The notes under the pieces are model-generated. The model was not told the origin of the DNA. It worked only from the letters and a program-made list of their open reading frames with translations, and made no database searches. Positions 59,475 through 64,000 of a DNA stretch of 64,000 bases are shown here, piece by piece (positions within the stretch are counted from its first letter, which is position 1; every line of letters begins with the position of its first letter). This stretch comes from Bordetella petrii. Its GTDB lineage: Bacteria > Pseudomonadota > Gammaproteobacteria > Burkholderiales > Burkholderiaceae_B. The position numbers and the translations under genes were made by a program. The stretch covers positions 4,154,001 through 4,218,000 of the forward strand of contig NC_010170.1 of assembly GCF_000067205.1 (NCBI RefSeq). Direction: 5' to 3'.

Positions 59475-60949
59475 GCTACTCCCCCATCGGTAGCCTTGAG
59501 CGCAGCCAGCAGCTCGGTTTTCAGTGCTTGCTGGGCAACTTGCAACTGACGGGTGATGTCCAGGTATTCGGCCATCAACTCATCGGGGTCACCATGCTCG
59601 ACAGCGACCTCATGCGGGTTCTTGCAGTCCAAGTTGTAGTTACGAGCAGCAAGATCCTTGGCCGAGACCTTCCAGGCGTTCTCGGTCGTCTTCCGCCCTT
59701 TGCGTGCGTGACCGCCCCACCAATCTTTCTCGAGGTCGAATTCCTCGATGGTGAGCGGCTTGGAGCGGGAATAGCTCTTATAGCCTTCCGGGTAGGGGTG
59801 CTCGAAGAACCATACGTCCTGGGTCGGGCCGCCCTTTTCGAAGAACAGGATATTGGTGGCGATGCTGGTATAAGGGGCGAACACGCCTTTGGGCAGGCGC
59901 ACGATGGTATGCAGGTTGAACTCTTCCAGCAGCTCGCGCTTGAGCGTGGTTTTCACCCCTTCGCCGAACAGGAAGCCGTCCGGGAGCACCACGGCGGCGC
60001 GCCCGGTGTCGTGCTTGAGCAGGTGCGTGATCAATGCCATGAACAGGTCAGCAGTCTCGCGGGTCTGGTGCTTGGCGAGGAAGTTTTTCTCAATACCATC
60101 TTCTTCCATGCCGCCGAACGGCGGGTTGGTGATGATGATGTCCACCCGGTCGCGTGGGCCGTAGTCCTTGAAGGGGCGAGAGAGCGTGTTGTCGTGGCGG
60201 ATCCGGGTAGGCACGTCGATGCCGTGCAGCATCATGTTGGTCATGGCGAGCATGTGCGGCAGGGGCTTCTTCTCGACGCCATGGATGTTCTCTTGCAGCA
60301 GCCGGTTGTCATCTGGCGTCTTGACCTGCTTCTTGAGGTGTTCGATGGCGCAGGTCAGGAATCCACCCGTGCCGCAGGCCGGGTCGAGGATGCTCTCGCC
60401 GAGTTTCGGGTCGAGGATATCGACTATGAACTGCGTGACCGCGCGTGGCGTGTAGTACTCGCCCGCGTTGCCGGCCGACTGCAGGTCGGAGAGGATTTTC
60501 TCGTAGACGTCGTTGAACAGGTGCCGGTCGCTGGACGAGTTGAAATCCACGTCCTCTTCAATGGTGTTGATCACCTGGCGCAGCAGCGTGCCGGACTTCA
60601 TGTAGTTGTAGGCATCCTCGAACACCGAGCCGATCACCCGGCCTTGCGCGGACACGCCCGCCTTGGTGGCGAGCTGTTTCAAGGCAGGAAAAAGGTCGTT
60701 GTTGACGAAGTCGATCAGCTCTTCGCCGGTCATACCTTCCGGATCCTTGGCCCAGTTGCTCCAGCGAAAGCGGCTCTGCAGTGGCGAACGGTAGCTGGAC
60801 TGGGTCAGTTCCCACTCCTGTTCCTTGTCGTCGAAGATCTTCAGGAACAACAGCCAGCAGATCTGGCTGATGCGCTGGGCATCGCCATCGACGCCGACAT
60901 CCTTGCGCATGATGTCCTGGATGGCTTTGATAAGAGTTGCAAGTGACAT
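59471..60949 (-). CDS. hsdM: Type I restriction-modification methyltransferase HsdM
   Basis: This 492-residue N6-adenine methyltransferase has a helical N-terminal HsdM_N region, the SAM motif ILDPACGTGGFLTCAI after GEYYTPRAVTQFIVD, and the catalytic IITNPPFGG. It looks complete. With HsdS it should methylate host sites even though HsdR is broken. The ATGA overlap joins it to the DUF1016 gene. Confidence 0.96.
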   Translation of the reverse strand: MSLATLIKAIQDIMRKDVGVDGDAQRISQICWLLFLKIFDDKEQEWELTQSSYRSPLQSRFRWSNWAKDPEGMTGEELIDFVNNDLFPALKQLATKAGVSAQGRVIGSVFEDAYNYMKSGTLLRQVINTIEEDVDFNSSSDRHLFNDVYEKILSDLQSAGNAGEYYTPRAVTQFIVDILDPKLGESILDPACGTGGFLTCAIEHLKKQVKTPDDNRLLQENIHGVEKKPLPHMLAMTNMMLHGIDVPTRIRHDNTLSRPFKDYGPRDRVDIIITNPPFGGMEEDGIEKNFLAKHQTRETADLFMALITHLLKHDTGRAAVVLPDGFLFGEGVKTTLKRELLEEFNLHTIVRLPKGVFAPYTSIATNILFFEKGGPTQDVWFFEHPYPEGYKSYSRSKPLTIEEFDLEKDWWGGHARKGRKTTENAWKVSAKDLAARNYNLDCKNPHEVAVEHGDPDELMAEYLDITRQLQVAQQALKTELLAALKATDGGVA

Positions 60950-60974
60950 GAATACTTCCTGGGTCTAGTTCTGG

Positions 60975-61332
60975 TCAGGCACGGTAGAGCTCACGCTCGA
61001 GCTCGCCCACGGCCTGTTGGTATTGGGTCTTGCCGCCAAAGGCACGCACCAGTTCGATCGGTGTGCCCAGGCGGTTGAAGGGAGCGATGGTGAGGATTTG
61101 CGTTTCCTCGATGGCGGCCACGCCTTCGTCGGCATACTTGTCGAGCAAGGCTTCGAGCACCTTTTGCGCTTGCTCGCCGTACTTGGCGAAGTAATGGCGC
61201 TTCTTGACCTGTTCGGCCCGCTCCTTGCGTGTGAGCGGAGGTTGATCCCAGGCCACGTGGCATAGCAGATCGAAGGGGTCGAAATCCTTGCCGGATTGCT
61301 TGTCCACCTCGTCGGCCAAAGCCTCGAAGAAG
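60975..61332 (-). pseudogene. hsdR: HsdR, C-terminal fragment
   Basis: About 119 codons (FEALADEVDKQSGKDFDPFD to ELERELYRA) belong to the end of the restriction subunit and are cut off from it by the IS at 61333-62614. The GAAG duplication lies at 61329-61332. The C-terminal helical region of HsdR contacts the methylase core, so its loss should stop complex assembly. hsdM begins 25 bp later. Confidence 0.93.
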
Positions 61333-61398
61333 TGAGCTTGCCCGCAAAAAATGGATCCCTTGCTGAGTGTGTAAAACTCACGCAAGGAGGGAGGAAAG

Positions 61399-61686
61399 AT
61401 GGGTAATCCGAGAGCTCGATATACGCAGGAATTCATGCTGGAAGCCGTGCGCATGGTCCGCGGCGGCCAGAGCATGGCGGCGGTGGCGAAGATACTGGGC
61501 ATCAGCCCGAAGACGCTGCACAACTGGGTGAAGGCCGATGCCGCTGGGAAGCTGAACGGCGCAGGCAAACAGGTTTCTCCAGAACAGATGGAGATTGCCC
61601 GGCTGCGCGCGGAGTTGGCACGCGTGAAGATGGAGCGCGACATATTGGGAAAAGCCACGGCGTACTTTGCGAAGGTGTCGGCATGA
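61399..61686 (+). CDS. IS3-family OrfA (right copy)
   Basis: The 95-residue HTH protein is identical to the one at 1017-1304. The helix-turn-helix spans about residues 8-48 and a coiled segment ends the protein. Its TGA overlaps the orfB ATG. Confidence 0.93.
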   Translation: MGNPRARYTQEFMLEAVRMVRGGQSMAAVAKILGISPKTLHNWVKADAAGKLNGAGKQVSPEQMEIARLRAELARVKMERDILGKATAYFAKVSA

Positions 61687-62573
61687 AGTACGCCTGGATC
61701 GAGCTTCACAGCCGACAATGGCCGGTGTCCCTGAGCTGCCAGGTGCTGGGTGTCAGCCCCAGCGGTTACCACGCGCGCAAGGTGCGGGATGTCGATACTG
61801 ACCGACCGCGCCGACGCATCAGCAACGACGCTCTGCTGGTGCACATCAAGGCCGTGCACGCTGAATCCAAAGGCGAGTACGGCTGGCCGCGCGTGTGGAA
61901 GCAACTGCTGGTCCAGGGCATTCGCGTCAGCAAGGATCGTGTCCAGCGGCTCATGAAGCTGCACGGCATCAAGGCGAAGACCAAACGCCGGTTCAAGGTC
62001 ACGACCGACAGCAAACACAGCCTGCCGGTCGCACCGGACCTGCTGCAACGAGACTTCTCTCCCGCGCGTCCCGACCAGGTCTGGACTACGGACATCACGT
62101 ACATCTGGACGGACGAGGGTTGGCTGTTTCTGACCGTCATTCTCGACCTGTTCAGCCGTCAGGTGGTGGGCTGGTCGATGCAGCCGCACATGCGCACGGA
62201 GCTGGTGTCTGATGCGCTGCGTATGGCGTGGTTTCGCCGCCGTCCGCAAGCGGGCCTGATCCTCCACAGTGACCGTGGCAGCCAGTATTGCAGTCATGAC
62301 TTCCAGGACCTGCTCAAGGGCTACGGCATGCGCAGTTCGATGAGCCGTCGAGGCAATTGCTGGGACAACGCACCGACCGAGAGCCTGTGGGGATCGCTCA
62401 AGCGTGCACGCATCCTCGGCCAGCGCTTTGCAACGCGTCGCGAAGCGATGGACGAGGTAATCGACTGGTTGAGCTTCTACAATCATTCGCGCTTGCACTC
62501 GACGTTGGGCTACGTCAGCCCGATGCAATTCGAGCGGGACTGGTACGCCGCCCAGAACCAACGGGTGGCATAA
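61683..62573 (+). CDS. IS3-family transposase OrfB (right copy)
   Basis: The 296-residue DDE transposase is identical to the one at 130-1020, with the triad Asp in TDITYIW, Asp in HSDRGSQ and Glu in TESLWG. It is intact, so the element may still be active. Confidence 0.93.
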   Translation: MKYAWIELHSRQWPVSLSCQVLGVSPSGYHARKVRDVDTDRPRRRISNDALLVHIKAVHAESKGEYGWPRVWKQLLVQGIRVSKDRVQRLMKLHGIKAKTKRRFKVTTDSKHSLPVAPDLLQRDFSPARPDQVWTTDITYIWTDEGWLFLTVILDLFSRQVVGWSMQPHMRTELVSDALRMAWFRRRPQAGLILHSDRGSQYCSHDFQDLLKGYGMRSSMSRRGNCWDNAPTESLWGSLKRARILGQRFATRREAMDEVIDWLSFYNHSRLHSTLGYVSPMQFERDWYAAQNQRVA

Positions 62574-62611
62574 TCTCGCTCAGTTAAGGGATCCGAAATT
62601 CGCGGGCAACG

Positions 62612-64000
62612 TCAGAAGATGCCTTGATGAGCCAACTCGTCGATGACGGCCTGCTTCTTCTCGGCCTTGCTCCAATGGCGCAGGAAATCGTCGAGCGACG
62701 CGAACTCCTTGGCCAGGGTGTTGCGGGTGTAGTCCTTCAGGGACTCGGTGATCAGTTTACCGTTGGCGTCGAAGTACTGCACCCGCTCGGCCACCACCTT
62801 GACCTCGACGTTGGAGACAACGTAACGGCGCACGTTGCTGCCTTCCTCACCTGGCAAGGGTTCGGCTACGCCGCCGGGGGACGTGGGGTTGTCGTCCGGC
62901 GTGGGATAGGTGAATTCATCGTCAGGCGACGCCTCCCCATCTTCTTCATCTGGAGGAAGCGGTGGCTCGCCTGGGCCTGGCTCATAGATCTGCACCGGAT
63001 CGCCGTCGAAAGCCGGATCGGCGAACAGTTCGGTCGCTTTCTTGAAATCAAGGATAGTGAACCAATATTTGTCGAAGTCTTCGTTGATACGCGTTCCTCG
63101 ACCGATGATCTGCTTGAATTCGGTCATCGACTGGATGCGCTGATCCAGCACGATGAGCTTGCAGGTCTGGGCATCAACGCCCGTGGTCATCAGCTTGGAA
63201 GTGGTCGCGATAACGGGGTATTTGCTTTCCGGGAAGATGAAGTTATCCAACTCCATCTTGCCTTCTTCATTGTCGCCGGTGATGCGCACGACATAGCGGT
63301 GGTTCTGCGCGACCAGGTCGGCATTTTCGTTGACCAGCGCCTGGCGCATGCGTTCGGCATGGTCGATGTTGTCGCAGAAGACGATGGTCTTGTCGAAGCG
63401 GTTGCTGGCCTTCAGGTATTCACTGATCTTGCGCGCCACCACGTGCGTGCGCTGTTCCAGTACCAGCGTCTTGTCAAAATCACGCTGGTTATAGATACGG
63501 TCTTCGATCTCGTTGCCGTGCTTGTCAAGCATGCCCTTGTCGGGACGCCAGCCGGTCAGGTCTTTGTCCAGATCGATGCGCACTACCTTGTAGGGTGCGA
63601 GAAAGCCATCGTCGATGCCCTGGCGTAGCGAGTAGGTATAAATGGGCTCGCCGAAATAGTCGATATTGGATACGTCCTTGGTTTCCTTGGGCGTAGCGGT
63701 CAGGCCGATCTGTGTGGCGGAATGGAAATACGTCAGGATCTCGCGCCAGGCCGAATCTTCGGCGGCGCTGCCTCGGTGGCATTCGTCGATCACGATCAGA
63801 TCGAAGAATTCCGGACTGAACTGCTTGTAGATGTTCCGTTCTTCTTCGTTACCGGTGACGGCCTGGTAAAGCGATAGGTAGATTTCATAGGACTTGTTGG
63901 CCTGCCGCTTCTGGATCTTGGTCATCGCAGCGCCGAACGGCTTGAAGTCGTTGGTCATGGTCTGATCGACCAGGATGTTGCGGTCAGCCAGGAACAGGAT
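62612..64000 (-). pseudogene. hsdR: HsdR (type I restriction subunit), central part, truncated by the IS
   Basis: The reading frame enters from beyond the window (ILFLADRNILVDQ) and carries helicase motifs VIDECHRG (DEAD-box type II), GLTATP (III) and QIIGRGTRINED (VI). An acidic-Pro linker (PPDEEDGEASPDDE) lies near the end. It breaks off after HQGIF, and the stop TGA is the first three bases of the IS end. The upstream nuclease domain is outside the window. Rejoined to 60975-61328 the protein reads HQGIFFEALADEV without a shift. Confidence 0.93.

Larger units (their letters stand above)
61333..62614 (+). mobile_element. IS3-family insertion sequence, right copy (1282 bp)
   Basis: Same length and same OrfA and OrfB proteins as the element at 89-1370, in opposite orientation. 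The ends are TGAGCTTGCCCGC and the inverse of TGACGTTGCCCGC. The flanking 4-bp duplication GAAG lies at 61329-61332 and 62615-62618. It splits hsdR. Confidence 0.95.

Noticed and set aside
60975..62561. A long minus-strand open frame crossing the right IS into hsdR
   Set aside because: It is antisense to the IS transposase and only joins the hsdR tail by chance; the same frame appears over the left IS with a different ending.
89..62614. A 62-kb composite transposon formed by the two identical IS copies
   Set aside because: Each IS has its own target duplication (GTC and GAAG) and restores a separate host gene, and the DNA between is mostly housekeeping.

Overview
The window is high-GC DNA in which housekeeping genes dominate. 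Its gene families suggest a beta-proteobacterium of the Alcaligenaceae (Bordetella/Achromobacter type): TRAP and Bug (TTT) solute-binding proteins, a RibB-type RibBA with a dead second domain, a YqjI/YqjH-like pair, a large IGGGGG-repeat autotransporter, and dispersed GGTGTCTGAC palindromes. Genus and species are inferred from style only; no rRNA or tRNA gene was found.

Layout. (1) Positions 1-12460 hold a minus-strand hexuronate/hexonate operon: GntR regulator, idonate-type dehydrogenase, TRAP transporter (P, Q, M), SDR, FAH hydrolase, UxaA, ManD, UxuB-like reductase and an Ldh_2 dehydrogenase. The last gene is split by an IS3-family element at 89-1370. (2) Positions 12593-20181 are core genes: dgkA, ndh, pyrF, and the minus-strand set ribBX-ribH-nusB-thiL-pgpA-pncC. 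A roughly 620-bp intergenic pair of inverted palindromic elements lies between dgkA and ndh. (3) Positions 20308-25596 hold a second FAH protein, a ModA-like protein without a signal peptide, a two-subunit molybdenum hydroxylase and a Bug-type binding protein. (4) Positions 25822-31077 hold a HAD phosphatase, an IclR regulator and a PhnD-C-E-E transporter. (5) Positions 31393-42176 are mixed core genes: CYTH/CHAD, ftsY, rsmD, coaD, ferredoxin, benE, a MOSC_N-only protein, AsmA, adenine deaminase and MarR, with REP-like palindromes in the gaps. (6) Positions 42197-50797 hold a giant autotransporter, then the PadR/siderophore-reductase pair with a palindromic operator. (7) Positions 50825-52748 hold a quinone oxidoreductase and a LysR regulator.

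From 52744 to the end the DNA is accessory. An IS407-like element sits on the edge of REP palindromes. A small region follows with repeats and a truncated gene resembling integrative-element replication proteins. A third IS3-family element without a target duplication joins this to the truncated start of a large protein. Next, reading leftwards on the minus strand, come hsdR, hsdM, a DUF1016 nuclease and hsdS. hsdR is split by an element identical in length and protein sequence to the one at the left edge, in opposite orientation. Removing each of these two elements with one target copy (GTC at the left, GAAG at the right) restores the host reading frame exactly, so both are clean, independent insertions and the 60 kb between them has not been inverted.

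Functional reading. The left operon should import a uronate or sugar acid and convert it through mannonate/altronate to 2-keto-3-deoxygluconate. The SDR and FAH genes suggest an oxidative, diketo-acid ending in place of a kinase/aldolase. The type I system looks restriction-dead but modification-competent.
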